In this document: positions 16,076 to 25,281 of the stretch, piece after piece
Layout: the number at the start of each line of letters is the position of its first letter
Position numbering within the stretch: the first letter of the stretch is position 1
Origin: an uncultured Bacteroidota bacterium
Lineage (GTDB): Bacteria; Bacteroidota; Bacteroidia; Flavobacteriales; Flavobacteriaceae
DNA: 40,961 nucleotides
Reading direction: 5' to 3'
NCBI GenBank assembly: GCA_902635895.1
Contig: CACPPV010000011.1
Location: 1 to 40,961, forward strand
Position numbers and translations under genes: made by a program
Notes under the pieces: generated by a model
The model's database searches: none
The model's input: the letters and a program-made list of their open reading frames with translations, nothing else
What the model was told of the DNA's origin: nothing

Positions 16076-16759
16076 CTATTCAATAATTTCGACATCAAAT
16101 CTTACATTATCTAGTGGCCATTCTCTTTTGTCGGTTTCTAAATTTGAGATTTTATCGACTACATCCATTCCTTTAATTACTTTTCCAAAAGCTGTATAAT
16201 TTTTATCCAAATGATAAGCTCCATCAATTTTTTGAACAATAAAAAATTCATAGGGAGAAGCCAATTTATATGGGTTTTCAATTTCACTACTAGGCATTGA
16301 TATTATTCCTCTGTGATGTTTGTATCCTTTTTTTGTGTCAGGCGGTAACAAATACCTCCCAATTTCTCTTCTTTTTTTAGATGTGCTAATATTATCGGAG
16401 TTTCCACCTTGAATGATAAAATCTTTGACTACTCTATGAAAGTATTCTCCTTTAAAATATTTTTTTTTGGTTAGATATATAAAGTTAGCTCTGTGATATG
16501 GAGTATTTTCAAACAATAAAACATCTATATTTCCATAGGATGTAGAAATTCTTACTTTATTTTCTTTATTTTTTTTTCCATACTCAAATAAGAAAGGGAT
16601 TGCATTTTTATCATCCAATGTAAATTCTTTTTCAACTATTTTTTTTTCGGCTTTTACAACTTTTTGAATTGGCTTAGGTTTACTAACTTTCTCTTTATTA
16701 CTTATATCTTTACATGATATAATTAAAAGAAAAATTAAAAGTATTTTAAGAAAGTGCAT
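16076..16759 (-). CDS. cyclophilin-type peptidylprolyl isomerase, lipoprotein
   Basis: Periplasmic protein-folding catalyst. A lipoprotein signal ends at LLIISC (Cys16), followed by a Lys/Pro-rich linker (about 20-45). The cyclophilin domain covers about 65-227, with YFHRVVKDFIIQGG (about 106-119) containing the catalytic arginine, HRGIISMPS, and the final GKVIKGMDVVDKI strand. Insertions around SDNISTSKKRREIGRY are common in bacterial single-domain members. Its ATG (16757-16759, complement) overlaps the GTG start of the divergent Nudix gene. Confidence 0.93.
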   Translation of the reverse strand: MHFLKILLIFLLIISCKDISNKEKVSKPKPIQKVVKAEKKIVEKEFTLDDKNAIPFLFEYGKKNKENKVRISTSYGNIDVLLFENTPYHRANFIYLTKKKYFKGEYFHRVVKDFIIQGGNSDNISTSKKRREIGRYLLPPDTKKGYKHHRGIISMPSSEIENPYKLASPYEFFIVQKIDGAYHLDKNYTAFGKVIKGMDVVDKISNLETDKREWPLDNVRFDVEIIE

Positions 16760-17392
16760 TTTAAAAATTTTAAAAAAATATTATTAAAAATAAGAGATTA
16801 TGATCTTCCAGGTCATGATTATTTACTAAAAATCGCACCACCCTCAAGAATTAAAACTTTAAAGTCATTAAAAATACCTGGTTCAGCTAAAACAGCCTCG
16901 GTTATCTTACTTTTTTATCCTGATCAAAAAAATCAACCTAGGTTTGTATTGATCTTAAGAAATACTTACAAGGGAGTTCATTCTAATCAAATTGGATTTC
17001 CTGGGGGAAAAATTGAAAAGAAAGATACTTCATTATTTGACACTGCTTTGAGAGAATGTGAGGAGGAAATAGGTGTTGTTAAAAATGATATCATTAAAGT
17101 ACGAAAATTATCTCCTGTTTATATACCTCCAAGCAATTATAATGTTCATCCTTTTGTTGGCTACATTGATTATGAACCTAATTTTTTATTAGATCCTAAA
17201 GAAGTATCTAAGGTAATTAAACCAAGTTTTGAAACATTATTAAATTTAAAAATCACCAAATCAAAAGTTATTGTAAAAGATGATGAGCAGTTGGTTCCTT
17301 CATTTATTATTGATGATCATGTAGTTTGGGGAGCGACTGCAATTATGATTCATGAATTTAATCTATTATATAAACATGTGCTTAATTCTTAA
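16754..17392 (+). CDS. Nudix hydrolase, CoA pyrophosphatase type
   Basis: 212 residues. The Nudix box spans about 81-107: GFPGGKIEKKD, then TALRECEEEIG. The preceding RNTYKGVHSNQIGFPGG and following PVYIPPSNYNVHPFVG match the NudL/CoAse subgroup, which hydrolyses CoA or related dinucleotides. The start must be GTG at 16754: the next Met is far inside the conserved domain and the N-terminal MHFKNFKKIL...PPSR pattern fits relatives. This start shares six bases with the divergent cyclophilin start, leaving no intergenic DNA. PlsC follows after 27 bp. Confidence 0.9.
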   Translation: MHFKNFKKILLKIRDYDLPGHDYLLKIAPPSRIKTLKSLKIPGSAKTASVILLFYPDQKNQPRFVLILRNTYKGVHSNQIGFPGGKIEKKDTSLFDTALRECEEEIGVVKNDIIKVRKLSPVYIPPSNYNVHPFVGYIDYEPNFLLDPKEVSKVIKPSFETLLNLKITKSKVIVKDDEQLVPSFIIDDHVVWGATAIMIHEFNLLYKHVLNS

Positions 17393-17419
17393 TACATTTG
17401 CCAAACCAAAAAATAGTAT

Positions 17420-18217
17420 GTGAATATTTTCAAGCGCAATCCATTTGGACATAACTTACTTATTAAGAAATGGCTGATTCGTATTCTCGGTGTTCTTACT
17501 CATCAAAGATTTAATCGTTTCAACAAGTTGAAAATCGAAGGTTCTGATGTTTTAAAAAACCTTCCAGAGAACAATGTGCTATTTGTTTCAAATCATCAAA
17601 CTTATTTTGCTGATGTTGCCGCCATGTTTCATGTTTTTAATGCTAGTTTAAGTGGACGTGTTGATTCTATAAAAAACATGACCTATTTATGGCAACCAAA
17701 ATTAAATATCTATTATGTTGCTGCTAAAGAAACAATGAAAGCCGGATTACTTCCAAGAATTTTAGCGTATGTTGGATCTGTTTCAATTGAAAGAACATGG
17801 AGGTCAAAAGGTGAGGATGTAAATAGACAAGTTAAAATGAGTGATATAAGCAATATTGGAACTGCTTTAGACGATGGATGGGTAATTACATTTCCTCAAG
17901 GAACAACAACTCCATTTAAACCAATAAGAAAAGGGACAGCCCACATAATTAAGAAATACAAGCCAACAGTTATTCCAATAGTTATTGATGGTTTCAGAAG
18001 ATCTTTCGATAAAAAAGGAATTAGAATAAGAAAAAAAAATATTCTCCAATCGATGGAAATTAAAAAACCATTGGATATAGATTACGATAATGAATCAATT
18101 GAAAGTATTGTAGAGAAGATTGAGTATGCAATCGAGCAACATCCTTCCTATTTAAAAGTAATTTCAGAAAAAGAATTATTTGAGTTAGAAAAAACTAACA
18201 AACAGAGAGAGTGGTAA
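17420..18217 (+). CDS. plsC: 1-acyl-sn-glycerol-3-phosphate acyltransferase family
   Basis: Phospholipid acyltransferase that makes phosphatidate. The HX4D catalytic motif is NHQTYFAD at 58-65, and the substrate-binding motif appears as FPQGT instead of the usual FPEGT. VGSVSIERTWR and ARG-type IPIVIDGF blocks follow in the expected order. The 265-residue length is typical. The start is GTG at 17420. It sits 27 bp after the Nudix gene, probably one transcript. The Glu-to-Gln change in FPxGT occurs in some family members, so activity is still likely. Confidence 0.9.
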   Translation: MNIFKRNPFGHNLLIKKWLIRILGVLTHQRFNRFNKLKIEGSDVLKNLPENNVLFVSNHQTYFADVAAMFHVFNASLSGRVDSIKNMTYLWQPKLNIYYVAAKETMKAGLLPRILAYVGSVSIERTWRSKGEDVNRQVKMSDISNIGTALDDGWVITFPQGTTTPFKPIRKGTAHIIKKYKPTVIPIVIDGFRRSFDKKGIRIRKKNILQSMEIKKPLDIDYDNESIESIVEKIEYAIEQHPSYLKVISEKELFELEKTNKQREW

Positions 18218-18242
18218 TTTTCTGAAAATATATCTAAATAAG

Positions 18243-18271
18243 TTGTAGATATTACAGTTTTTTTAAATTTA
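18243..18271 (+). promoter_or_regulatory. possible promoter of the 239-residue lipoprotein gene
   Basis: TTG at 18243-18245, an 18-bp spacer, then TAAATTTA at 18264-18271, one base off TAnnTTTG. It lies 18 bp upstream of the ATG. In such AT-rich DNA this is suggestive only. Confidence 0.35.
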
Positions 18272-18289
18272 CTCTAAAATAATTCCAAA

Positions 18290-19009
18290 ATGAAAAAAAT
18301 ATTCCAAAGTCTTCCTTATTTATTTTTAACTTTTCTAATTATATCATGTAATGATCCCAACGGAATTACAATTAATAAAGTTATTGGTTCACCAGCTTAT
18401 GAAAATTCTAAACTTTTTTTAACTGATGCTGTAAAAATAGATGATCAATATATGTTTTCATTTGATATCGACGATTATAACCTTGGAATACAAACTAATA
18501 AAGACTTTGAATATACTTTAGCAAATTCTGCAAAAGGTCAACATATACATTTTATTGTTGATAACGGACCTTATTCAGCTCATTACGATCAAAATTTTTC
18601 TAAAAATGTTGAAGAAGGTGATGTGATCTTAGCTTTTTTGTCAAGATCATATCATGAATCAGTTAAAAATAACCAAGCCTATGTATTGACTCAGGTTGGA
18701 GAAAAAAACAATATTGATCTTTCAAATGAATTTTTGTTTTATAGTAGACCGAAAGGTAAGTATTCAGGAGATGACACAAAAAAATTACTTTTAGATTTTT
18801 ATTTAGTAAATACAAATATTTCTCCGGATGGAAATAAGGTCAGAGCTACCATTAATGAGACAGAGTTTATAATTGACGAATGGGCACCATACTATATCGA
18901 AGGTTTACCTCTTGGAGAAGTTTCTATAAAATTAGAGCTTATTGATTCTACTGGTAATCTAATCAAGACTCCATTTAATCCATCTAATAGGAAAGTTGTT
19001 TTAGAATAA
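18290..19009 (+). CDS. lipoprotein of unknown function
   Basis: 239 residues with a lipoprotein signal (LIISC, Cys20). Notable stretches are GQHIHFIVDNGPYSAHY (about 84-100), FLSRSYHESVKN (about 116-127), LDFYLVNTNISPDGNKVRA (about 163-181) and ATINETEFIIDEWAPYYIEGLP. The conserved-looking His/Tyr patches and beta-rich composition suggest a double immunoglobulin-like or CHRD/FHA-like beta protein. I recall relatives in flavobacteria labelled phosphopeptide-binding, but cannot support that from sequence. Function unknown; clearly a real secreted gene. Confidence 0.75.
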   Translation: MKKIFQSLPYLFLTFLIISCNDPNGITINKVIGSPAYENSKLFLTDAVKIDDQYMFSFDIDDYNLGIQTNKDFEYTLANSAKGQHIHFIVDNGPYSAHYDQNFSKNVEEGDVILAFLSRSYHESVKNNQAYVLTQVGEKNNIDLSNEFLFYSRPKGKYSGDDTKKLLLDFYLVNTNISPDGNKVRATINETEFIIDEWAPYYIEGLPLGEVSIKLELIDSTGNLIKTPFNPSNRKVVLE

Positions 19010-19085
19010 AAATTGTACTGATAATCATCACATTTTTATTTTGATTAATACAAATATTTAGCATGGTATTTGCTTAATATACTAT

Positions 19086-20144
19086 GTGAAAAATGTCTAT
19101 TTACTATTATTTCTTTTTTTTACGTCTTGTGGACTTCTCTCTGAAAATACTAAGCCCGTACAGTACAGTAGTGAGTCATTTGTTGATTTCAAAGTAACTG
19201 AATCACCTGATTATTCTAATACAGATTCTTGGGCGATTCATCCCAAAACGGAAACTAATGTGTTTGAAGGCTTTAATCAAGAAAAAGAAAATTTACAAGT
19301 TGATACTTTTTTTATATACCCAACACTTTTAACCGACAAAAACAACACTCGATGGAATGCAGATATATTTAATGTTGATACTAGAAATTATGTTTTAAAT
19401 TCCTCTGTTAAGTTTCAAGCTTCAGCATGGTATTCTGTTGGAGATTTATATGTTCCTTATTATAGACAGGCTCACATAAGAGTTTTCAAAGAGTCATTTT
19501 GGAATAATGGTGGTAAGGAAGCTTATGAAATGGCTTACAGTGATATTAAAAAAGCATTTGAAACTTATTTGAAAGAATATAATAATGAAAGACCAATAAT
19601 AATAGCTGGCCATAGCCAAGGCGCTGGTCACGCCAAAAGATTGTTGCAAGACTATTTTGATAATAAACCTTTGCAAAAAAAATTAGTAGCAGCTTATTTG
19701 ATTGGAACTAAAATCACCAGTAAAGATTTTAGTACAATACAATTAATGCAAAACAAATATGATACCGGTGGTTTTGTTACTTGGAATACATACAGATTAA
19801 TGCCCGAAAGAAAAACAAAAAAAATTTCATTTACAATAAATCAAGAATGGATAAAAGATGCCCTATGTTCAAACCCAATTACTTGGAATCAAAACACAAC
19901 AAGTCAATATGATCAACATAAAGGTTTTCTTTATTTAAATAAAAAAGTATTTCCCAATTCTGTGAAAATTGAATCAATGGATAACAAAATACTTGTGAAA
20001 CTTCCAAAAATGGATATATTAAAAAAACTCTTATTATCTTCAGTAAAGGACTATCATAAGGCTGATGTTAATTTGTTTTGGGAAGATATTAGAATTAATA
20101 GCATAGAAAGATCTAAATTTTTTATAGAAAAGTATAACTTGTAA
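19086..20144 (+). CDS. DUF3089 alpha/beta-hydrolase-like lipoprotein
   Basis: 352 residues. A lipoprotein signal ends in FFTSC near residue 15. The DUF3089 layout is visible: SWAIHPKTETN, DTFFIYPTLLTDKN (about 76-89), and a nucleophile elbow IAGHSQGAGHAKRLL with Ser177. A late His in ADVNLFWEDIRIN/HKADV (near 330) may complete a triad. Relatives are annotated as lipase-like, but no substrate is known. The start is GTG at 19086; a nearby ATG is out of frame. The TonB receptor starts 14 bp after its stop, so it may share that operon. Confidence 0.82.
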   Translation: MKNVYLLLFLFFTSCGLLSENTKPVQYSSESFVDFKVTESPDYSNTDSWAIHPKTETNVFEGFNQEKENLQVDTFFIYPTLLTDKNNTRWNADIFNVDTRNYVLNSSVKFQASAWYSVGDLYVPYYRQAHIRVFKESFWNNGGKEAYEMAYSDIKKAFETYLKEYNNERPIIIAGHSQGAGHAKRLLQDYFDNKPLQKKLVAAYLIGTKITSKDFSTIQLMQNKYDTGGFVTWNTYRLMPERKTKKISFTINQEWIKDALCSNPITWNQNTTSQYDQHKGFLYLNKKVFPNSVKIESMDNKILVKLPKMDILKKLLLSSVKDYHKADVNLFWEDIRINSIERSKFFIEKYNL

Positions 20145-20158
20145 CTAATTTTAGTTTT

Positions 20159-22393
20159 ATGAGTAATTTTTTAAAATGTTTGTTTTTGTTAACATCATTT
20201 GTCTCTTTTTCCCAAAATTACTTTGAAGGTTCGGTTGGTTATATAGATAACGATGGACTACAAAAACCTCTTGCTGGAGTATCTGTTTTTTGGGAAAATA
20301 CCTCAATTGGTACTCTTACTGACTCCATCGGTTATTTTAAAATTAAAAAACTAAATAATTCAAAAAAACTTCTTTTTAAATTTTTAGGATTTGATGACAA
20401 AATTATTAAAGTTGACAAGGAAACATATTCTGAAATTTTACTTACTGAAAGTCAAAATGTTCTAGACGAAGTAATAGTAAATAAAAAGAAAAAAACCATT
20501 CAGAAATCTTATTTTAAAACTCAAAATATAACAAATGTCTCAAGTGAAGAGCTTTTAAAGGCAGCGTGTTGTAATATTTCTGAAAGTTTTGATACAAATC
20601 CATCAATCGATGTTAATTATTCAAATGCTATTACAGGAACTAAACAAGTTAAAATGCTTGGCTTGGAAAGTCCTTATCTACTTATAACTGAGGAGAATAT
20701 TCCAATGATAAGAGGGGCATCTCAAGTATATGGTTTGTCATTTATCCCTGGCACATGGGTTGAATCCATGCAAATAACAAAAGGTACTGGATCCGTTACC
20801 AATGGATTTGAAAGTATTTCAGGACAAATTAATGTAGAATTAAATAAACCATTTTCAGACTCACCATTTTTTATAAATATTTATTCAAACAATATGGGTC
20901 GTAATGAAATTAATTTACACAGTAATAAAATAATAACTGATAAATTGAGTACCGGATTATACATTCATGCAAACAAAAATGACCATATTCTTGATAATAA
21001 CAACGATGGTTTTCTAGATCATCCCATTTCTGAGGCGATAAATTTGTTCAACAGATGGCAATATATAAACCCATCAAAAGGAACAGTTGTGTTTCTTGGA
21101 TATAGGTTTATGAGTGATAATAAAGAAATTGGAGAAAACAATAAGAATAAAGTTTTTATTCGTGAACCCTGGTCAGGGGAAATTAATACAAAAAGATTTG
21201 ATTCAAATTTTAAGTTTGGATATGTTAATCCCTCAATACCATATCAGTCATTAGGATTTCAAATGGCATATTCATATCACGATCAAGATTCTTTTTTTGG
21301 TAAAAGAAATTATTTGATCAATCAAAAAAGTTTTTATTCAAGTATAATTTATAATTCAATAATCGGAAGTACTTTAAATAAAATTAAGTTAGGATTAAAC
21401 TATTCATATGATGATTACGATGAGCTTTTCAATCGAGTTTCAATTGACATGATGAGTAGTTCTCAAAGGATAGACAACTCCATAGGTGGTTTTTTTGAGT
21501 ATAGTTACGATAGTTTAGATGAAATTAGTTTAGTAGCAGGAATCAGATATGATTTTCATAATAATCTTGGAAATTTTTTTACTCCAAGACTTCACTTTAG
21601 GTATCAACCACTTGAAAAATCTGTAATAAGACTTTCTGCCGGAACTGGTAGAAAAGCATCTAATGTTATTTCTGAAAATCAAAATATCTTCGCTACTGGA
21701 AGAGAAATATTTTTACCAAAAAATGCTGGAAACTTCTATGGCCTAGCACCAGAAAAAGCATTTAACTATGGGATAAGTTTCAGACAAGGATTTTATATTA
21801 ATAACAGGGAAGTTGATATAACTATTGACTATTATGTGACAGATTTTGATAATCAAGTCGTAGTTGATTGGGAAACACAAGGGAAAGTTTCTTTTTATAA
21901 TCTAGAAGGAAAGAGTTACGCAAAAAGTTTACAAGTTGATCTTGAATATGAGTTTAGTGATAATTTATTTATAAAATCTACTTATAAAAATTACGATGTC
22001 ATGAAGCAGTACAAGTCAGGATTTTTACAGAATCCATTGACCCCAAAAAATAGATTTTTTACAAATATTGAAGCTTCAACAAGCACTAAGAGTAATGGAT
22101 CTAAATGGAAATTTGATTTAACATATAATTGGGTTGGTAAGCAAAGAATACCCAAACACAATTTAAGTTTAGTAAAAGGATTTTCAAATTCTTATTCTCT
22201 TTTAAATAGTCAAATAACTAAAGTTTTTTCTAAAAAGTTTGAATTATATGTAGGAGGCGAAAACATGTCAAATTATAAACAAGATAAACCTGTTTTAGGT
22301 GGATATCCATTTGGAACAGATTTTGATACTTCTATAGTATATGCTCCAATTCATGGATCACTTTTTTATATAGGATTAAGATTAAAAAGTTAA
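20159..22393 (+). CDS. TonB-dependent outer-membrane receptor, probable metal uptake
   Basis: 744 residues. After a signal peptide (1-18, SFSQ) comes a carboxypeptidase-regulatory-like beta-sandwich (about 22-103, GVSVFWENTSIGTLTDSIGYF), then the plug (about 110-240) and a 22-strand-type barrel to the C-terminus. The plug contains a Cys pair in LKAACCNISESF (about 136-147) and the family phrase MLGLESPYLLITEENIPMIRG. The barrel ends in an aromatic-rich strand, FYIGLRL. This receptor type is recurrent beside heavy-metal-associated-domain proteins in flavobacteria. Two such genes follow immediately (gaps of 9 and 10 bp), pointing to copper or a similar soft metal as substrate. Metal identity is inference. 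Confidence 0.88.
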   Translation: MSNFLKCLFLLTSFVSFSQNYFEGSVGYIDNDGLQKPLAGVSVFWENTSIGTLTDSIGYFKIKKLNNSKKLLFKFLGFDDKIIKVDKETYSEILLTESQNVLDEVIVNKKKKTIQKSYFKTQNITNVSSEELLKAACCNISESFDTNPSIDVNYSNAITGTKQVKMLGLESPYLLITEENIPMIRGASQVYGLSFIPGTWVESMQITKGTGSVTNGFESISGQINVELNKPFSDSPFFINIYSNNMGRNEINLHSNKIITDKLSTGLYIHANKNDHILDNNNDGFLDHPISEAINLFNRWQYINPSKGTVVFLGYRFMSDNKEIGENNKNKVFIREPWSGEINTKRFDSNFKFGYVNPSIPYQSLGFQMAYSYHDQDSFFGKRNYLINQKSFYSSIIYNSIIGSTLNKIKLGLNYSYDDYDELFNRVSIDMMSSSQRIDNSIGGFFEYSYDSLDEISLVAGIRYDFHNNLGNFFTPRLHFRYQPLEKSVIRLSAGTGRKASNVISENQNIFATGREIFLPKNAGNFYGLAPEKAFNYGISFRQGFYINNREVDITIDYYVTDFDNQVVVDWETQGKVSFYNLEGKSYAKSLQVDLEYEFSDNLFIKSTYKNYDVMKQYKSGFLQNPLTPKNRFFTNIEASTSTKSNGSKWKFDLTYNWVGKQRIPKHNLSLVKGFSNSYSLLNSQITKVFSKKFELYVGGENMSNYKQDKPVLGGYPFGTDFDTSIVYAPIHGSLFYIGLRLKS

Positions 22394-22402
22394 ATTTATA
22401 AC

Positions 22403-22744
22403 ATGAAACAAATAATAATTTTTACCCTCTTATTTTCTTCAATATGCTATTCACAAACTAGTTCTAGTTCAGAAAAAGCTTCATTTAAAGTCAAAGGAGT
22501 TTGTGAAATGTGTGAAGATAGAATTGAAAAAGGAACTGTTAAGCTCAAGGGTGTTAAATATGCTGATTGGGATATTTTATCAAATAATATTTCTTTAATA
22601 TATAATTCAAAAAAAATTAATCTTGACAAGATACATAGACATATATCTATGCTGGGCCATAGTACAGATAAGTACAAAGCTCCAGAAAAAATTTATAATG
22701 CTCTTCCTGAATGTTGTAAATATGAAACTAACTCTATTCACTAA
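22403..22744 (+). CDS. secreted heavy-metal-associated (CxxC) domain protein
   Basis: 113 residues with a signal peptide (about 1-18). A ferredoxin-like HMA fold covers about 25-95, with the metal motif KGVCEMCEDR (Cys34, Cys37) on the usual first loop. VKLKGVKYADWDILSNNISLIY (positions about 47-68) is the middle strand-helix region. Unusually for HMA chaperones it has a C-terminal extension with an adjacent Cys pair (104-105) in LPECCKY. The next gene is a paralogue with the same extension. Predicted periplasmic metal carrier or sensor receiving metal from the receptor upstream. Confidence 0.88.
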   Translation: MKQIIIFTLLFSSICYSQTSSSSEKASFKVKGVCEMCEDRIEKGTVKLKGVKYADWDILSNNISLIYNSKKINLDKIHRHISMLGHSTDKYKAPEKIYNALPECCKYETNSIH

Positions 22745-22754
22745 AAAATAAACA

Positions 22755-23159
22755 ATGAAAAAAACAACTTATATAATCTTATCTCTTTTAGGTGGTCTTT
22801 TAATAGGTTATTTTATTGCTGATTACAGTATTGAAGATGCATCAAAACTATCCAATAACTCCAACGCAGAAGTTATTGTTGAACTTATGGGTACTGAAAC
22901 TTCGTTTGGAGTAAAGGGAAACTGTAAAATGTGTAAAAAAACTATTGAGACATCTGCACTTAATCTTGATGGAGTTCACAAGGCTGAATGGAATGTTCAA
23001 TCTAAGCAAATTGATCTAGTTTATGATGATCAATTAGTTGAGCTAATGACGATACACAATGCAATAGCTTCATCTGGCTATGCAACTGATTTAGTAAATT
23101 TAAATCAGGAAGCGTATGACAATTTACCCCTTTGTTGTAAATACGATCCAGAAAATTAA
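22755..23159 (+). CDS. membrane-anchored heavy-metal-associated (CxxC) domain protein
   Basis: 134 residues, paralogue of the preceding gene. A single N-terminal hydrophobic segment (about 5-24, GGLLIGYFIADY) has no evident cleavage site, so it is likely an inner-membrane anchor. The HMA domain carries KGNCKMCKK (Cys57, Cys60), followed by LDGVHKAEWNVQSKQIDLVY, and the shared ending YDNLPLCCKY (Cys127-128). It begins 10 bp after its paralogue. I infer a relay in which the free paralogue delivers metal to this tethered form. Confidence 0.87.
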   Translation: MKKTTYIILSLLGGLLIGYFIADYSIEDASKLSNNSNAEVIVELMGTETSFGVKGNCKMCKKTIETSALNLDGVHKAEWNVQSKQIDLVYDDQLVELMTIHNAIASSGYATDLVNLNQEAYDNLPLCCKYDPEN

Positions 23160-23193
23160 TTTTTATTAACTTTAGTTAATTAAATAATCTATT

Positions 23194-23676
23194 ATGAAAA
23201 AGTATTTTTTACTAACCGTTTCGTTAATTTTTATCAGTTGTAACAATGAAGTTAAAACAGAAAATTTAGAATCTGATTTTTCTTCATTTTTTAAAAATGG
23301 AGATATTATGACTAGTGCAACACAAGATCCCCTTGGTAATGTATTTTCATATCCAACAGGTGAAGCTTCAGTGACTAGTCAAGTTAAAGTTTGGGAAGCA
23401 GGCTTTAAATCACCATGGCATTATCATCCTTACACTGGTGTTGCATATGTGGTTCAAGGAGAATTAACAGTAAATTACGATACTGAAACTGCTCTTGACG
23501 CCACTGGAGATGAAAAAACAATTATTAAATCTGAAACATATAAAGCAGGTGATAAAGCATTTTTAGGTGTGGCAAACACATGGCATCTTTCAGAAAATAA
23601 GGGCTCTGAAGATCTTATTTTTATTGTGTCATGGCTTGGAGAAAAAGATAAACCTTTAGCTGTTTTATCTCAATAA
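23194..23676 (+). CDS. cupin-domain lipoprotein
   Basis: 160 residues with a lipoprotein signal (FISC, Cys16). The cupin barrel is clear: motif 1 SPWHYHPYTGVAYVVQGEL (about 70-88) holds the two metal-ligand histidines, though the usual Glu ligand position is replaced. Motif 2 includes GDKAFLGVANTWHLSENKG (about 127-145) with the third histidine. Substrate unknown. It follows the metal operon after 34 bp and ends at a strong bidirectional terminator, so it is probably the operon's last gene. Confidence 0.85.
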   Translation: MKKYFLLTVSLIFISCNNEVKTENLESDFSSFFKNGDIMTSATQDPLGNVFSYPTGEASVTSQVKVWEAGFKSPWHYHPYTGVAYVVQGELTVNYDTETALDATGDEKTIIKSETYKAGDKAFLGVANTWHLSENKGSEDLIFIVSWLGEKDKPLAVLSQ

Positions 23677-23695
23677 TTTTCATTTAAAAATTTTT

Positions 23696-23723
23696 AAAAA
23701 AGCTCCTTTTGGGAGCTTTTTTT
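23696..23723. terminator. bidirectional Rho-independent terminator
   Basis: An 11-bp stem, AAAAAAGCTCC (23696-23706) and GGAGCTTTTTT (23712-23722), with T runs in both directions. It ends the cupin gene on the plus strand and the convergent aldehyde dehydrogenase, whose stop codon lies inside the right arm. Confidence 0.88.
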
Positions 23724-25260
23724 ATAGATCAAAATTTATTCCTTGTGCTAAGGCTAGTTCACTTGAATAATTAATAGTATTGGTTTGCCTTCTCATGTAA
23801 ACTTTCCAAGCATCAGATCCACTTTCTCTACCACCTCCAGTTTCTTTTTCACCTCCAAATGCACCCCCAATTTCAGCACCTGAAGTTCCAATATTTACAT
23901 TTGCAATTCCACAATCGCTTCCAGATGCTGATAAAAATATTTCAGATTCTTTGAGATTTTCAGTCATTATAGATGAGGATAGTCCTTGTTTTACATCATT
24001 CATAATTTTTATAGCATTCTCAACTTTACCACTATATCCAATTAAATATAATATTGGAGCAAATGTTTCTGTTTGAACAATCAAAGCTTCGTTTTTAATC
24101 TCTGCAATTGCAGGTTTAACATAACAACCACTTTCATATCCATCTCCTTCAAAAACTCCCCCCTTTACAATTAGTTTTCCACCCTGTTTTTCAACCTCAT
24201 GAAGGGCATTATTATACTGGTTAACTGCATCTAAATCAATTAAAGGTCCAACATGATTATTTTCATCTAAAGGATTTCCAATTTTTAATTGGCTATATGC
24301 TTTTACTAATTCATTTTTTATTTCGGAAATTATTGATTCATGCACGATGATTCTTCTAGTTGTAGTACACCTTTGTCCACAAGTTCCAACAGCTCCAAAT
24401 ACAATATTAATTACTGCTTGTTTGATATCAACACTTGGTGTAACAATTATTGCATTATTTCCCCCCAGTTCAAGTAACGATTTCCCAAGTCTTGCACCAA
24501 CTTTTTGAGCTACATCTTTACCCATTCTAGTAGATCCAGTCGCAGAAAGAAGATTTATTCTATTGTCTTCTGACATCCATTTTCCAACTTGACTGTCTCC
24601 ATTAATTAAACAAGAAACACCATTTTCTATACTATTTTCTTTTAAAACATCTGCAATAAGTTTTTGACATACAATACTACATAGTGGTGTTTTTTCAGAG
24701 GGCTTCCATATACATACATTTCCACATACCCATGCTAGTGCCACATTCCAACTCCATACTGCAACTGGAAAATTAAAAGCTGAAATAATGCCAATTATAC
24801 CTAGTGGATGATACTGTTCATACATCCTATGATTTGGTCTTTCTGAGTGCATTGTTAGACCATACAATTGTCTAGATAGTCCAACAGCAAAATCACATAT
24901 ATCTATCATTTCTTGAACTTCCCCTAATCCCTCTTGTAATGATTTTCCCATCTCAAGAGAAACTAATTCCCCAAGTTCTGCTTTATTGTCTCTAATTTTA
25001 TTACCCAATTGTCTTACAAGCTCTCCTCTTTTCGGTGCTGGGATTTTTCTAAATGATAAGAATGCTTTTTGTGCATCATCAATCAATTTATCGTAATCGT
25101 CTTTATTTCCTGTGCTTAAGTTTCCTAAAATAGATCCATCAACAGGACTGAAAGAGCTTATAGAATTTCCTGATCCAAACCACTCTGAGCCATTTGAACA
25201 TCCTTGTTGGTTTGTATTTATTTCAAGTTTGTTTAATATTTCTGATATGTTGTTTTTCAT
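23722..25260 (-). CDS. ALDH7-family (aminoadipate semialdehyde / piperideine-6-carboxylate) dehydrogenase
   Basis: NAD-dependent aldehyde dehydrogenase acting in lysine/pipecolate breakdown in characterised relatives (antiquitin, AmaB). The family signature GAVGTCGQRCTTTRR is present with the catalytic Cys in GQRC, along with LLELGGNNAI (glutamate base), FNFPVAVWSWN and the final GGGRESGSDAWKVYMRR. About 512 residues, full length. I chose ATG at 25260: the in-frame TTG at 25284 falls inside a TAnnTTTG promoter box, so it cannot be the normal start. Divergent from the Rieske oxygenase over an 84-bp spacer. Confidence 0.93.
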   Translation of the reverse strand: MKNNISEILNKLEINTNQQGCSNGSEWFGSGNSISSFSPVDGSILGNLSTGNKDDYDKLIDDAQKAFLSFRKIPAPKRGELVRQLGNKIRDNKAELGELVSLEMGKSLQEGLGEVQEMIDICDFAVGLSRQLYGLTMHSERPNHRMYEQYHPLGIIGIISAFNFPVAVWSWNVALAWVCGNVCIWKPSEKTPLCSIVCQKLIADVLKENSIENGVSCLINGDSQVGKWMSEDNRINLLSATGSTRMGKDVAQKVGARLGKSLLELGGNNAIIVTPSVDIKQAVINIVFGAVGTCGQRCTTTRRIIVHESIISEIKNELVKAYSQLKIGNPLDENNHVGPLIDLDAVNQYNNALHEVEKQGGKLIVKGGVFEGDGYESGCYVKPAIAEIKNEALIVQTETFAPILYLIGYSGKVENAIKIMNDVKQGLSSSIMTENLKESEIFLSASGSDCGIANVNIGTSGAEIGGAFGGEKETGGGRESGSDAWKVYMRRQTNTINYSSELALAQGINFDL

Positions 25261-25281
25261 TCTTTTATTTATTGATTTTAA

